Positions 10,278-18,928 of a DNA stretch of 64,000 bases are shown one piece after another. Position 1 is the first letter of the stretch. Each line of letters opens with the position of its first letter. The notes below the pieces were generated by a model. That model saw nothing but the letters and a program-made list of their open reading frames with translations, was not told the DNA's origin and ran no database searches. The stretch is from CAVPUA01 sp963828015 (lineage in GTDB: Bacteria > Actinomycetota > Actinomycetes > Mycobacteriales > Jatrophihabitantaceae). The translations under genes were made by a program, and so were the position numbers. The stretch covers positions 124,001 through 188,000 of the forward strand of contig CAWHCD010000006.1 in assembly GCA_963828015.1 (NCBI GenBank). The letters are read 5' to 3'.

Positions 10278-10315
10278 TCTCATGTCAGCGTCCGCCGAGG
10301 AAAAGAGCCGCCATC

Positions 10316-11395
10316 ATGTCCAGTGCCGACCGCACCGGAAAGCTCGCCGAACTGCGCAACGAGTACGCCGAGATCGAACTGGCCCTGTCGGATCCGGCCG
10401 TACATGCCGACCAGGCCCGGGCCCGCCATCTGGGTCGTCGCTTCGCGCAGTTGGCGCCGGCGGTGGCGATTGCCGATGAGCTCGACGCCGCGCGTGACGA
10501 TCTCAGTGCCGCCCGGGAACTGGCGCAGGAAGATTCCTCGTTCGCGGCCGAGGCCGAGGCGCTCGAGGTCCGGATCCCCGACCTCGAGGCCCGGCTGCAG
10601 GAGCAGCTGCTCCCCAAGGACCCCAACGACGGCAAGGACGTCATCCTCGAGGTGAAGGCCGGTGAGGGTGGCGACGAATCGGCCCTCTTCGCCGGCGATC
10701 TGCTCCGGATGTACCTGCGCTATGCCGAACTCAAGGGCTGGAGTACGGAAGTGCTCGACAGCGAGCCGACCGATCTGGGCGGCATCAAGTCCGCCACCGT
10801 GGCCGTGCGGACCCGCCGCCCCGACGAGCCGGTCTGGGCCCGGCTGAAGTACGAGGGCGGGGTCCACCGTGTGCAACGGGTCCCGGCGACCGAGTCCCAG
10901 GGCCGTATCCATACCTCCGCTGCCGGTGTGCTGGTACTGCCCGAAGCCGAGGACGTCGATATCGAGATCGACCCGAACGACCTCCGCATCGATGTATTCC
11001 GCTCGTCGGGGCCGGGCGGGCAGAGCGTCAACACCACCGACTCCGCCGTACGTATCACCCACATCCCCACCGGGACCGTCGTCTCGATGCAGAACGAGAA
11101 GAGCCAACTGCAGAACCGGGAGGCCGGCCTGCGGGTGCTGCGTGCGCGGCTGTTGGCCCAGGCGCAGGAACAGGCCGACTCGGCCGCCTCGGACGCGCGC
11201 CGATCGCAGGTCCGCACCGTCGACCGCTCCGAGCGCGTACGCACCTACAACTTCGCCGAGAACCGGATCAGCGATCACCGGGTGGGCTTCAAGGCCTACA
11301 ACCTCGATCAGGTACTGGACGGGGCCCTCGATGACGTCATCGACGCCCTCACCAAGGCCGACATCGAGGCCCTGCTGCAAGGCGCCGGCGATTGA
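10316..11395 (+). CDS. prfA: Peptide chain release factor 1
   Basis: RF1 terminates translation at UAA and UAG. I chose ATG 10316 (MSSADRTGKLAELRNEYAE, 359 residues), which has an AGGAAAAGAG site upstream; an earlier in-frame GTG would start within the rpmE terminator. The codon-recognition PAT motif is in RVPATESQGRIHTSAA, and the peptidyl-hydrolysis motif GPGGQSVN lies near residue 234. The PAT rather than SPF tripeptide identifies RF1, not RF2. The C terminus overlaps or abuts prmC, whose product methylates the GGQ glutamine, so the pair is functionally linked. Confidence 0.97.
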   Translation: MSSADRTGKLAELRNEYAEIELALSDPAVHADQARARHLGRRFAQLAPAVAIADELDAARDDLSAARELAQEDSSFAAEAEALEVRIPDLEARLQEQLLPKDPNDGKDVILEVKAGEGGDESALFAGDLLRMYLRYAELKGWSTEVLDSEPTDLGGIKSATVAVRTRRPDEPVWARLKYEGGVHRVQRVPATESQGRIHTSAAGVLVLPEAEDVDIEIDPNDLRIDVFRSSGPGGQSVNTTDSAVRITHIPTGTVVSMQNEKSQLQNREAGLRVLRARLLAQAQEQADSAASDARRSQVRTVDRSERVRTYNFAENRISDHRVGFKAYNLDQVLDGALDDVIDALTKADIEALLQGAGD

Positions 11396-12236
11396 CGTCG
11401 CGCCCCTGCTGCGGCAGGCGAGCGCGACGCTGACCGCCGCGGGAGTGGGCTCGCCCCGCCTCGATGCCGAGACCCTGCTCGCCTTCGTGCTCGGTATCGA
11501 GCGCGGCCGCCTGATCCTGCGGGAGCGTGTCTCGGCGGGGGAAGGCGAACGCTTCCTCGAGTTGGTGGGGCGGCGGGCTGATCGCGAGCCCCTGCAGTAC
11601 CTCACCGGGGTCGCGCCCTTCCGCCACGTGCTGCTGACGGTCGGACCGGGCGTGTTCATCCCGCGACCGGAGACCGAGCTGCTGGCCGACGCCGCGCTGG
11701 CCGCGCTGGCGCATATCCATGACCCGGTCGTGGTCGACCTGTGCTCGGGTTCCGGGGCGCTCGCCGTAGCCGTAGCGTCCGAAGCGCCCGCGGCCCGGGT
11801 CTATGCCGTCGAGCTCTCACCGAGCGCACTGGACTACCTGCGACGCAACGCGGCGGGCACGTCGGTCGTCGTCGTCCAGGGCGATGTCGGCGACTCGGCG
11901 ATCCTGGCCGAACTCGACGGGGGAGTCGACGTCGTGGTCAGCAATCCGCCCTACGTGCCCAGTAGCACCCCTGTGAGCGCCGAGGTGCGTCACGATCCGC
12001 CCGAGGCGGTATTCGCCGGTGCCGACGGATTGGACCTGATGCCGGCGATCGCAAGTGCCGCGCACAGGCTGCTCCGGTCCGGAGGCCTGCTCGCGATCGA
12101 ACACGATGAGACACACGGCTCCACATTGGCCGCGCGGCTGGGTGCGACCGGCTGGCTGGAGGTGACCGAACATCGTGATCTGACCGGCCGCGCCCGCTAC
12201 GTGACCGCGCTGCGGGCGCCGCGTGGGGCAGGATGA
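11331..12236 (+). CDS. prmC: Release factor glutamine methyltransferase (uncertain start)
   Basis: It methylates the GGQ glutamine of release factors with S-adenosylmethionine. The conserved part begins near base 11394 (DVAPLLRQASATLTAAGVGS). It includes the N-terminal helical domain with PLQYLTGVAPFRH, the SAM loop VVDLCSGSGALAVAVA and the catalytic NPPY motif VVSNPPYVPSS. No ATG, GTG or TTG lies in frame at the prfA junction. The nearest upstream start is ATG 11331, inside prfA, which adds about 20 residues and gives 301 in all. The alternatives are a rare ATT at 11391 or GTG 11445, which would remove conserved residues. Function is clear; the start is not. Confidence 0.88.
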   Translation: MTSSTPSPRPTSRPCCKAPAIDVAPLLRQASATLTAAGVGSPRLDAETLLAFVLGIERGRLILRERVSAGEGERFLELVGRRADREPLQYLTGVAPFRHVLLTVGPGVFIPRPETELLADAALAALAHIHDPVVVDLCSGSGALAVAVASEAPAARVYAVELSPSALDYLRRNAAGTSVVVVQGDVGDSAILAELDGGVDVVVSNPPYVPSSTPVSAEVRHDPPEAVFAGADGLDLMPAIASAAHRLLRSGGLLAIEHDETHGSTLAARLGATGWLEVTEHRDLTGRARYVTALRAPRGAG

Positions 12237-12240
12237 CCGC

Positions 12241-12888
12241 GTGAGCCTCGTCTTCGACTGTGCTGATTCGGCCGTGCGGCCGGGTGCGATCGAGGCAGCG
12301 GCGCGGGCGGTCGGTACCGGTCAGCTGGTCGTGCTACCCACCGACACGGTGTACGGAATCGGGGCCGACGCGTTCGATTCCGATGCGGTTCAGGCGCTAC
12401 TCGCCGCCAAGGGTCGCGGGCGCAACGTGCCCGTACCGGTGCTGGTCGGATCCTGGGACACCATCGACGGTCTGGTCACCTACGTCCCGGCTCAGGTACG
12501 AGAACTGATCGAGGCCTTCTGGCCCGGGGGGCTCACCCTGGTCGTCGAACATGCGCCTTCGCTGTCCTGGGATCTCGGGGATGCCCGTGGGACCGTGGCC
12601 GTGCGGATGCCGCTGCACCCGGTGGCGCTCGAGGTGCTCAACCGTACCGGCCCGATGGCGGTCTCCAGCGCCAACCGGCACGGCCAGCCGGCCGCGTTGA
12701 ACCTCGAGCAGGCGCGAACCCAACTGGGCGAGGATGTCGCGATCTACCTCGACGGCGGCCCGGTGGAGATCGGGGTGGCGTCCACGATCGTGGACGTGAC
12801 GCGTGCGGTTCCCCGCCTGCTGCGCGCCGGGGCGGTCTCGGCCGAACGGCTGCGGGCCGTGCTCCCTGATCTCGAGATCGCCGGCTGA
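12241..12888 (+). CDS. L-threonylcarbamoyladenylate synthase (Sua5/YwlC/TsaC family)
   Basis: It makes threonylcarbamoyl-AMP from threonine, bicarbonate and ATP, the first step of the tRNA t6A37 modification. I chose GTG 12241 (VSLVFDCADSAVRPGAIEA, 215 residues), just after the prmC stop; an earlier GTG at 12223 would overlap prmC. Family motifs are LPTDTVYGIGADAF, AAKGRGRNVPVPVLV (here with an unusual GRGRN where KxR is usual), AVSSANRHGQPAALN and STIVDVT. It lacks the C-terminal Sua5 domain, so it is the short TsaC/YwlC-length form. The prfA-prmC-sua5 order is standard in actinobacteria. Confidence 0.93.
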   Translation: MSLVFDCADSAVRPGAIEAAARAVGTGQLVVLPTDTVYGIGADAFDSDAVQALLAAKGRGRNVPVPVLVGSWDTIDGLVTYVPAQVRELIEAFWPGGLTLVVEHAPSLSWDLGDARGTVAVRMPLHPVALEVLNRTGPMAVSSANRHGQPAALNLEQARTQLGEDVAIYLDGGPVEIGVASTIVDVTRAVPRLLRAGAVSAERLRAVLPDLEIAG

Positions 12889-12889
12889 C

Positions 12890-14029
12890 GTGCACGCCAC
12901 TCATCCCAGCCTGGAGTACGCACTCGTTCTCGTTCTCGCGGCGGGCGGCTGCTACCTGCTCACTCCGCTGGCCCGATCGATCGCGATCTGGTGCAAGGCT
13001 CTGGCGTGGCCCCGCGACCGAGACGTCCACGCAACGCCCACGCCGCGCATGGGTGGCGTGGCGCTCTACCTGGGCTTTGCGATGGCCATCGGCGTCGCCC
13101 GTTCCCTCCCGACGCTGCAATCCTCGTTCGTGCAGGGGCCGGACTTCGCCTGGATCCTGATCGCCGGCGGCATCATCTGCCTGGTCGGCGTGATCGACGA
13201 CCGATTCGAGATCGACTCGCTGACCAAGCTGGCCGGGCAGGTCGTGGCCGCCGGGGTGATGGTGACCAAGGGCGGCGTGCAGTTGTCATCGATCTTCGTG
13301 CCGTTCGGGCGCACCACTGTGCTCCTGGGCTCGGACTGGGGCATCCCGATCACGATCCTGCTCACCGTGATCACCATCAATGCGGTCAACTTCATCGACG
13401 GACTGGACGGTCTGGCCGCCGGGGTCACGGCGATCAGCGCCTTGGCCTTCTTTGCCTTCAGCTATCACCTGGCCCAGGAGAATCAGGTCAGTGTCAGCGC
13501 CGCGCCGACCCTGCTCTGCGCGGCGCTGGCCGGGACCTGCATCGGTTTCCTGCCGCATAACTTCTCTCCGGCGCGGATATTCATGGGTGACTCGGGTTCG
13601 ATGTTCGCCGGGCTCATGCTGTCGGCCGCGACCGTGACCGCGACCACCGCGACCGACCCGCAGAACTTCAGCAGCACCGGCTGGCTGGCCCTGTACCTCC
13701 CGCTGCTCATCCCCCTGGCCGTCCTGGCCATCCCATTCGTCGATCTCTCGCTGGCGATCCTGCGCCGGGTTCGGCGCGGGCAGTCGCCGTTCGCGCCGGA
13801 TAAACAGCACTTGCACCACCGGATGCTGGAGATCGGGCACACCCATCGGCGTGCGGTACTGCTGCTTTATTTCTGGTCGGCTCTGCTCGCCGGGGGAGCG
13901 GTCACCCTGGCCGTCAGCAGCCAAACCGCGGACGTGTTCTACGTTCTGGGTGTTTTGTGCGTCGTGGGCCTCGTCGCCTCACTCGTTCCCCGCCTGCAGC
14001 TGCGGTCCCGGGCGAGCGGTCGCCAATAG
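12890..14029 (+). CDS. wecA: Undecaprenyl-phosphate N-acetylglucosaminyl 1-phosphate transferase
   Basis: A polytopic membrane enzyme that transfers a GlcNAc-1-phosphate type sugar from UDP-sugar to a polyprenyl phosphate, the first step in building arabinogalactan linker or other wall polymers. I chose GTG 12890 (VHATHPSLEYALVLVLAAGG, 379 residues), one base after the preceding stop codon. Motifs include VIDDRFEIDSLTK (Asp pair), NAVNFIDGLDGLAAG, the catalytic FMGDSGSMFAG and the cytoplasmic DKQHLHHRMLEIGHTHR. About ten hydrophobic segments are visible. It closes the prfA-prmC-sua5-wecA run; a promoter for the atp genes follows. Confidence 0.94.
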   Translation: MHATHPSLEYALVLVLAAGGCYLLTPLARSIAIWCKALAWPRDRDVHATPTPRMGGVALYLGFAMAIGVARSLPTLQSSFVQGPDFAWILIAGGIICLVGVIDDRFEIDSLTKLAGQVVAAGVMVTKGGVQLSSIFVPFGRTTVLLGSDWGIPITILLTVITINAVNFIDGLDGLAAGVTAISALAFFAFSYHLAQENQVSVSAAPTLLCAALAGTCIGFLPHNFSPARIFMGDSGSMFAGLMLSAATVTATTATDPQNFSSTGWLALYLPLLIPLAVLAIPFVDLSLAILRRVRRGQSPFAPDKQHLHHRMLEIGHTHRRAVLLLYFWSALLAGGAVTLAVSSQTADVFYVLGVLCVVGLVASLVPRLQLRSRASGRQ

Positions 14030-14098
14030 GGCGTCGGGAGGGCGTCACGCAAGCTTCACTGCGGCTCCACAGTGGCGTCAGAAGGCAGCTGTTTGCTG

Positions 14099-14107
14099 TG
14101 ATAGGTT
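14099..14107 (+). promoter_or_regulatory. Candidate extended -10 promoter of the atp operon
   Basis: TGATAGGTT contains TAGGTT (14102-14107) preceded by TGn, an extended -10. No good -35 is present. Transcription starting near 14114 would leave about 90 bases before the short leader frame at 14206. Confidence 0.4.
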
Positions 14108-14205
14108 CAGCGAAAGCCGTGGATTGGGGAGGCGGAAATCGCCCCGCCACCGCGGCTTGATCGACGTCGGCGACAACGTTGCCCCCGACCCTGAGGAGTT
14201 GCCTG

Positions 14206-14244
14206 GTGACTGAAACCGACACGCGGGTACGTACCGCCAGCTAG
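14206..14244 (+). CDS. Possible 12-codon leader peptide before atpZ
   Basis: GTG 14206 opens a 12-residue frame (MTETDTRVRTAS) ending in TAG at 14242-14244. It has a near-perfect Shine-Dalgarno sequence (GAGGAG, 14193-14198) at a 7-base spacing, better than that of atpZ itself, which starts 16 bases after the leader stop. The frame is not continuous with atpZ. It may be a translated leader or a ribosome-loading site. There is no family evidence; the call rests on the spacing and ribosome-binding site alone. Confidence 0.4.
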   Translation: MTETDTRVRTAS

Positions 14245-14260
14245 TCCGTCGGGGTCAAAC

Positions 14261-14467
14261 GTGGCGCGGGAATCGCTCGGCTGGTCCGACTTGCTCGGGT
14301 TGGGCGGCGTGGTCGCAGTCCTCGTGGTCGGCGGCCTGGCCCTCGGGTGGTGGCTCGACAGCCTCCTGAATACCGCGCCGGTACTCCTGCTCGTCGGTCT
14401 TGCACTCGGCCTCATCGCGGGCATCAGCTACACCGTGATCCAGTTCAAAACCTATCTGCAACAGTGA
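14261..14467 (+). CDS. AtpZ/AtpI-family membrane protein
   Basis: A 68-residue protein with two hydrophobic helices (LLGLGGVVAVLVVGGLALGW and a second from about residue 37, PVLLLVGLALGLIAGISYTV), separated by a short WLDSLLN turn. Small AtpZ/AtpI proteins of this kind precede the F-type ATP synthase genes in actinobacteria and are thought to aid c-ring assembly or ion supply. It starts at GTG 14261, without a strong ribosome-binding site of its own. Its stop overlaps the next start (GTGA). Confidence 0.8.
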   Translation: MARESLGWSDLLGLGGVVAVLVVGGLALGWWLDSLLNTAPVLLLVGLALGLIAGISYTVIQFKTYLQQ

Positions 14468-14883
14468 GTGGAGAATCGATAGTGCAACCCGCGGGTGCTC
14501 CCCTGGTTGATGCCGCCGCGAACCTGCGTCGGGCGATCATCGTGGGGTCTTGTCTGGGTGTGATCGCCACGATCGTGCTCGCCTTCTACGGCCATGCACT
14601 CATGGGGATCTTCGGTTGTGTCGGTCTCGCGCTCGGCGCGCTGAACAACAGCATGCTGCAGAAGTCGGTTCGTCACTATGCGATCGACCCCACCATGAGC
14701 AAGAAGAAGTTCCGCCACGGCGTGGTCGGGCGGCTGGCCACGGTCACGGCGCTGGCCATCGGCATGGCGCTGTTGATCCGCCCGGACGGCCTGGGTGTCT
14801 TCGTCGGGCTCGCGGTCTTCCAATTGCTGATGCTGCTCGGGGCGGCGCTGCCGGTGTTTCGTAGTCTGCGCCCGACCGTATGA
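14464..14883 (+). CDS. atpI: ATP synthase subunit I-like protein
   Basis: A 139-residue membrane protein starting at GTG 14464, which overlaps the preceding stop. GTG 14482 is an alternative start. Four hydrophobic segments are visible: GSCLGVIATIVLAFYGHA, GIFGCVGLALGALNNS, ATVTALAIGMALLI and GVFVGLAVFQLLMLLGAAL. The LALGALNNSMLQ-like motif in the second helix resembles AtpI proteins that assist assembly of the c ring. It ends within the ATG of atpB (ATGA), so it is coupled to the ATP synthase operon. Confidence 0.82.
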   Translation: MSGESIVQPAGAPLVDAAANLRRAIIVGSCLGVIATIVLAFYGHALMGIFGCVGLALGALNNSMLQKSVRHYAIDPTMSKKKFRHGVVGRLATVTALAIGMALLIRPDGLGVFVGLAVFQLLMLLGAALPVFRSLRPTV

Positions 14884-15611
14884 GCGTGCAGCCGCAAGCG
14901 ATCACCGTCGAGGTTGGCGACCACATCGAGTGGCACGTCTTCGGCCTGACCTTCAACGGCGACACGATCACGTCGACCCTGATCGCCGGGGGCATCCTGG
15001 TGCTGCTCGGCGTGCTGATGCTGCGCAAGCTCAGCGTCGACAAGCCCGGTGGGCTGCAACTGTTCTTCGAAGCGGTGACCTCCCAGGTCGAGGACCAGGT
15101 CGAGGATTCGATCGGCGTCCGGACCGCGCCGTTCGTCGTGCCGCTCGGAATGGCGCTGTTCCTGTTCATCCTGATCGCCAACTGGCTGTCTCTCGTCCCG
15201 ACCGGGCATCACCCCGAGTACGCGCCCCCGCCTGCGTCGGACGCAAATATGACCTACGCCCTCGCGCTTTTCGTCATCGCGACGATCCACGTCACGGGTG
15301 TCCGGCGTAAGGGCGTCAAGGGCTTCTACGGCCACCTGTTCCGCAAGCCGTACGCGCTGGTGCCGCTGAACATCATCGAAGAGATCATGAAGCCGTTCAC
15401 GCTCGCTCTGCGACTCTTCGGCAACATCTTCTCCGGCGTCATCATGGTGTCGCTGATCGCGTTGTTCCCGCCCTATATCCTCTGGGCCCCGGAAGTCATC
15501 TGGAAGCTCTTCGACGCGTTCATCGGTCTGATCCAGGCCTTCATCTTCGCCCTGCTGACGATCCTGTACTTTGCCGCGATCAGGCCGGTCGAAGAGGGGG
15601 CACACCACTAG
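14880..15611 (+). CDS. atpB: F0F1 ATP synthase subunit a
   Basis: Subunit a forms the stator half-channels for proton passage against the c ring. The 243-residue protein has five to six transmembrane helices. The penultimate helix carries KPFTLALRLFGNIFSG with the essential arginine, and the final helix reads LIQAFIFALLTILYFAAI. ATG 14880 overlaps the atpI stop (ATGA). It is followed by a 64-base gap and atpE with its own strong ribosome-binding site, consistent with the need for many c subunits. Confidence 0.97.
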   Translation: MSVQPQAITVEVGDHIEWHVFGLTFNGDTITSTLIAGGILVLLGVLMLRKLSVDKPGGLQLFFEAVTSQVEDQVEDSIGVRTAPFVVPLGMALFLFILIANWLSLVPTGHHPEYAPPPASDANMTYALALFVIATIHVTGVRRKGVKGFYGHLFRKPYALVPLNIIEEIMKPFTLALRLFGNIFSGVIMVSLIALFPPYILWAPEVIWKLFDAFIGLIQAFIFALLTILYFAAIRPVEEGAHH

Positions 15612-15675
15612 CGTCATCGCTCGTACCCGAGTACGTCCCCGACTTCGTACCTAACTTGTTGAACTAAGGAGAGAA

Positions 15676-15936
15676 ATGGCAGTCGAAGTAACTACCAAGT
15701 CCATCGAACTGGCCGGTGGTCTCATCGGTGGCGGCCTGGCGCTGGGCGGCGGCGCCATCGGTGCGGCCATCGGTGACGGCCTGGCCGGTAGCTCGCTCAT
15801 CCAGGGCGTCTCCCGCCAGCCCGAGGCCCAGGCGCAGCTGCAGACGCTGTTCTTCCTCACCGTGGGTCTGGTGGAGGCGGCGTACTTCATCAACCTCGCC
15901 TTCGCGGTGTTGTTCGTCTTCGTGCTCGCCAAGTAA
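15676..15936 (+). CDS. atpE: F0F1 ATP synthase subunit c
   Basis: The 86-residue proteolipid forms the rotating c ring. Two transmembrane hairpin helices are joined by the polar RQP loop (residues 47-49). Helix 1 is glycine-rich (GGLIGGGLALGGGAIGAAIG). Helix 2 carries the proton-binding Glu67 in TVGLVEAAYF, the residue targeted by diarylquinolines in mycobacteria. A strong AAGGAGAG site precedes ATG 15676. The N-terminal MAVEVTTKSIELAGG is typical of actinobacteria. Confidence 0.97.
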   Translation: MAVEVTTKSIELAGGLIGGGLALGGGAIGAAIGDGLAGSSLIQGVSRQPEAQAQLQTLFFLTVGLVEAAYFINLAFAVLFVFVLAK

Positions 15937-15957
15937 GCGCGGTAGGGAAACTTCGTC

Positions 15958-16506
15958 ATGGCTGCGCCACAGACCGTCCTGGCGTCGGGCAACTTCCTGG
16001 TGCCCAACGCGACCTTCTTCGCGGAACTGTTCGCGTTCCTGCTGATCCTTTTCTTCATCAAGCGGTACATCGTCCCGCCGGTGCAGAAGGTCATGCGCAC
16101 GCGGCAGGCGATGATCGACCAGCAGGTCGAGGACGCCGCGAAGGCCAAGATTGATCTGGCCGAGGCCGAGAAGCGCTACCAGGACGCCCTGGTCGAGGCC
16201 CGGACCGAGGCGGCCAAGATCCGCGAGACCGCTCGCGCGGAAGCGCAGCGCACGATCGACGAGCTCAAGGTGCAGGCCCAGGAGGAGCAGGCCCGCATCG
16301 TCGCCCGCGGCGAGGAGCAGCTCAACCGTCAGCGCAGCTCGATCGTGCGTGAACTTCGCGGTGAGCTCGGCGCGCTTGCGGTGGAGCTGTCGGAGAAGAT
16401 CGTCGATCAGCGACTGGCCGATGACGCCCACGTGCGCCAGACCGTCGACGCATTCCTGGCTGATCTCGAAGGCAAGGACGGCGCCACGGCAGGTAGCGCA
16501 TCGTGA
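15958..16506 (+). CDS. atpF: F0F1 ATP synthase subunit b
   Basis: Subunit b is the peripheral stalk linking F0 to F1. The 182-residue protein has one N-terminal membrane helix (AELFAFLLILFFIKRYIVPP) and a long charged coiled coil (QVEDAAKAKIDLAEAEKRYQ and onward) ending in a delta-binding region. It starts at ATG 15958 behind a GGTAGGGAAA site, 21 bases after atpE. Its stop overlaps the atpH start region. Confidence 0.96.
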   Translation: MAAPQTVLASGNFLVPNATFFAELFAFLLILFFIKRYIVPPVQKVMRTRQAMIDQQVEDAAKAKIDLAEAEKRYQDALVEARTEAAKIRETARAEAQRTIDELKVQAQEEQARIVARGEEQLNRQRSSIVRELRGELGALAVELSEKIVDQRLADDAHVRQTVDAFLADLEGKDGATAGSAS

Positions 16507-17324
16507 TGCACGCCGCCAGTCGCGAAGCACTCGCCCGACTCAACCAGCGCCTGGACGCCGCGCTGGCCCGTTCGTCGGATGCGGTGCTCAGCGATCTGTC
16601 CGATCAGCTCTACGCCGTCGTCGACGTGCTGCACGACCAGCCGCGACTGCGACGTGCGCTGGCCGACCCGGCCACCCCGGCCGAGGGCCGCACCGGACTG
16701 GTGTCGACCCTGTTCGAGACCAAGATCGGTGACGTCGCCCTGGAACTCACCCGCGACGCGGTTGCTGAGCGCTGGTCATCGCCGTGGGATCTGCTCGACG
16801 GACTCGAGTCGATCGCCGACGAGGTCTCCTTCGGCGCGGCCGAGCGGACGGGGCAACTCAGCGAGATCGAGGACGAGCTCTTCCGCTTCGGTCGGGTGCT
16901 GGATGCCTCGCCCGAACTGGCGGAACTGCTCGATGATCACGCCAGCGCCCCGCAGCGGCGCAGCGCGCTGGTCGACTCCGTCGTCGCCGGCAAGGTCAAT
17001 CCCATTACGCAGGACCTGCTGCGCCATGCTGTCACCAGCCGGCGCAAGCACACGGCCGGACAGGCGATCGACGCCCTTCTGGAAGCCGCCGCCGTGCGTC
17101 AGCAGCGCTCGATCGCCAAGGTCACGTCCGCGGTCGAACTCAGCGCGCAGCAGCAGACGCGGCTGGCGAACGTCCTGACTGAGCTCTACGGACGGACGAT
17201 CAGCGTGCACACCGCGCTGGATCCGTCCGTGCGGGGTGGGCTCGTCGTCCGGGTCGGCGACGAGATCATCGACGGCAGCATCGCCGCCAAGCTCGTCCAG
17301 GCCCGCGCAGCCCTCGCGGGCTGA
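16503..17324 (+). CDS. atpH: F0F1 ATP synthase subunit delta
   Basis: Delta anchors the peripheral stalk to the top of F1. The 273-residue frame can start at GTG 16503 or at the next codon, ATG 16506; both overlap the atpF stop. It is longer than the usual 180-residue delta, as is common in actinobacteria, with an N-terminal extension of about 90 residues. The C-terminal strand pair contains LYGRTISVHTALDPSVRGGL and VRVGDEIIDGSIAAKL, the conserved OSCP signature. Confidence 0.95.
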   Translation: MMHAASREALARLNQRLDAALARSSDAVLSDLSDQLYAVVDVLHDQPRLRRALADPATPAEGRTGLVSTLFETKIGDVALELTRDAVAERWSSPWDLLDGLESIADEVSFGAAERTGQLSEIEDELFRFGRVLDASPELAELLDDHASAPQRRSALVDSVVAGKVNPITQDLLRHAVTSRRKHTAGQAIDALLEAAAVRQQRSIAKVTSAVELSAQQQTRLANVLTELYGRTISVHTALDPSVRGGLVVRVGDEIIDGSIAAKLVQARAALAG

Positions 17325-17370
17325 TCACCACCTTGAGACCGAACACTCCACTAACGCAAGGGAAGCATTG

Positions 17371-18924
17371 ATGGCAGAGCTGACGATCTCCGCGGACGAC
17401 ATCCGGAGCGCGATCGAGGGCTACGTATCGTCCTACTCGCCTGAGGCGACCCGCGAAGAGGTCGGCGTGGTGGCTGAGACCGGTGACGGTATCGCCCGCG
17501 TCGAGGGCTTGCCGGGCGCGATGACCAACGAACTGCTCGAGTTCGAGGGCGGCACGCTCGGTATCGCGCTGAACCTCGATGTGCGCGACATCGGCGTCGT
17601 CATCCTCGGTGACGCCTCGCAGATCGAAGAGGGCCAGGCGGTCCGGCGCACCGGCGAGATCCTGTCGGTGCCGATCGGCGACGGCTACCTCGGTCGCGTC
17701 GTCAACCCGCTCGGTGACCCGATCGACGGGCGCGGTGACATTCCCAACGAGGGCCGGCGCGCGCTCGAACTGCAGGCCCCGACGGTGGTCCAGCGCAAGG
17801 AGGTCCGGGAGCCGATGCTCACCGGCATCAAGGCGATCGACGCGATGACCGCCATCGGGCGCGGGCAGCGCCAGCTGATCATCGGCGACCGCCAGACCGG
17901 CAAGAGCACCGTCTGCCTGGACGCGATCATCAACCAGCGCGACAACTGGAAGACCGGCGACCCGGACAAGCAGGTGCGCTGCATCTACGTCGCGATCGGC
18001 CAGAAGGGCTCGACGATCGCCGCCGCCCGCGACACCCTCGACGAGGCCGGCGCGATGGAATACACCACGATCGTGGCCGCTCCGGCGTCGGACTCGGCCG
18101 GTTTCAAGTACCTCGCGCCCTACACCGGGTCCGCGATCGGCCAGCACTGGATGTACGCCGGCAAGCACGTGCTGATCGTCTTCGATGACCTGACCAAGCA
18201 GGCCGAGGCCTACCGGGCCGTGTCTCTGCTGCTGCGTCGTCCGCCGGGCCGCGAGGCCTACCCGGGTGACGTCTTCTACTTGCACTCCCGGCTGCTCGAG
18301 CGTTGCGCGAAGCTCTCCGACGAGCTCGGCGGCGGTTCGATGACCGGCCTGCCGGTCATCGAGACGAAGGGCAACGACGTCTCGGGCTACATCCCGACCA
18401 ACGTCATCTCGATCACCGACGGTCAGTGCTTCCTCGAGACCGACCTGTTCAACGCCGGTGTCCGCCCGGCCATCAACGTCGGCGTCTCGGTGTCGCGTGT
18501 CGGTGGTGCCGCGCAGCCCAAGGCGATGCGCGCCGTCTCCGGCCGACTGCGCGTCGACCTGGCCCAGTACCGCGAGCTCGAGGCGTTCGCCGCCTTCGGC
18601 TCGGACCTGGACAAGGCCTCGCAGCAGCAGCTGGCTCGGGGCGCGCGCATGGTCGAGCTGCTCAAGCAGCCGGCCTCCTCGCCCTTCCCGGTCGGTCGCG
18701 AGATCGTCTCCATCTGGGCCGGCACGACCGGAAAGATGGACGACGTCGAGGTCAGCGACATCCGCCGCTTCGAGACCGAACTGCTCGACTACGTCGGGCA
18801 CCACGCGCCGGGCCTGTTCGACGAGCTGGCCAACGCCAAGGGCCTCGAGGACGGCCACGTCGAGCAGCTCGAGCGGGTCGTGGGCGAGTTCAAGCAGCAG
18901 TTCGGCCCGACGGTCACCGAGTAG
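17371..18924 (+). CDS. atpA: F0F1 ATP synthase subunit alpha
   Basis: The regulatory nucleotide-binding subunit of F1, 517 residues from ATG 17371 (MAELTISADDIRSAIEG), with a CAAGGGAAG site upstream. A longer frame running back into atpH is not used. The Walker A loop IGDRQTGKST is at about residues 171-180, and the alpha signature PAINVGVSVSRVGGAAQ precedes the C-terminal helical domain. The C-terminal extension beyond the core is short. It follows atpH by 46 bases. Confidence 0.98.
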   Translation: MAELTISADDIRSAIEGYVSSYSPEATREEVGVVAETGDGIARVEGLPGAMTNELLEFEGGTLGIALNLDVRDIGVVILGDASQIEEGQAVRRTGEILSVPIGDGYLGRVVNPLGDPIDGRGDIPNEGRRALELQAPTVVQRKEVREPMLTGIKAIDAMTAIGRGQRQLIIGDRQTGKSTVCLDAIINQRDNWKTGDPDKQVRCIYVAIGQKGSTIAAARDTLDEAGAMEYTTIVAAPASDSAGFKYLAPYTGSAIGQHWMYAGKHVLIVFDDLTKQAEAYRAVSLLLRRPPGREAYPGDVFYLHSRLLERCAKLSDELGGGSMTGLPVIETKGNDVSGYIPTNVISITDGQCFLETDLFNAGVRPAINVGVSVSRVGGAAQPKAMRAVSGRLRVDLAQYRELEAFAAFGSDLDKASQQQLARGARMVELLKQPASSPFPVGREIVSIWAGTTGKMDDVEVSDIRRFETELLDYVGHHAPGLFDELANAKGLEDGHVEQLERVVGEFKQQFGPTVTE

Positions 18925-18928
18925 ACGA

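Noticed and set aside
17266..18858. 530-codon minus-strand frame opposite atpA
   Set aside because: It mirrors atpA codon structure, is rich in Arg, Val and Asp, and has no motif or ribosome-binding site.
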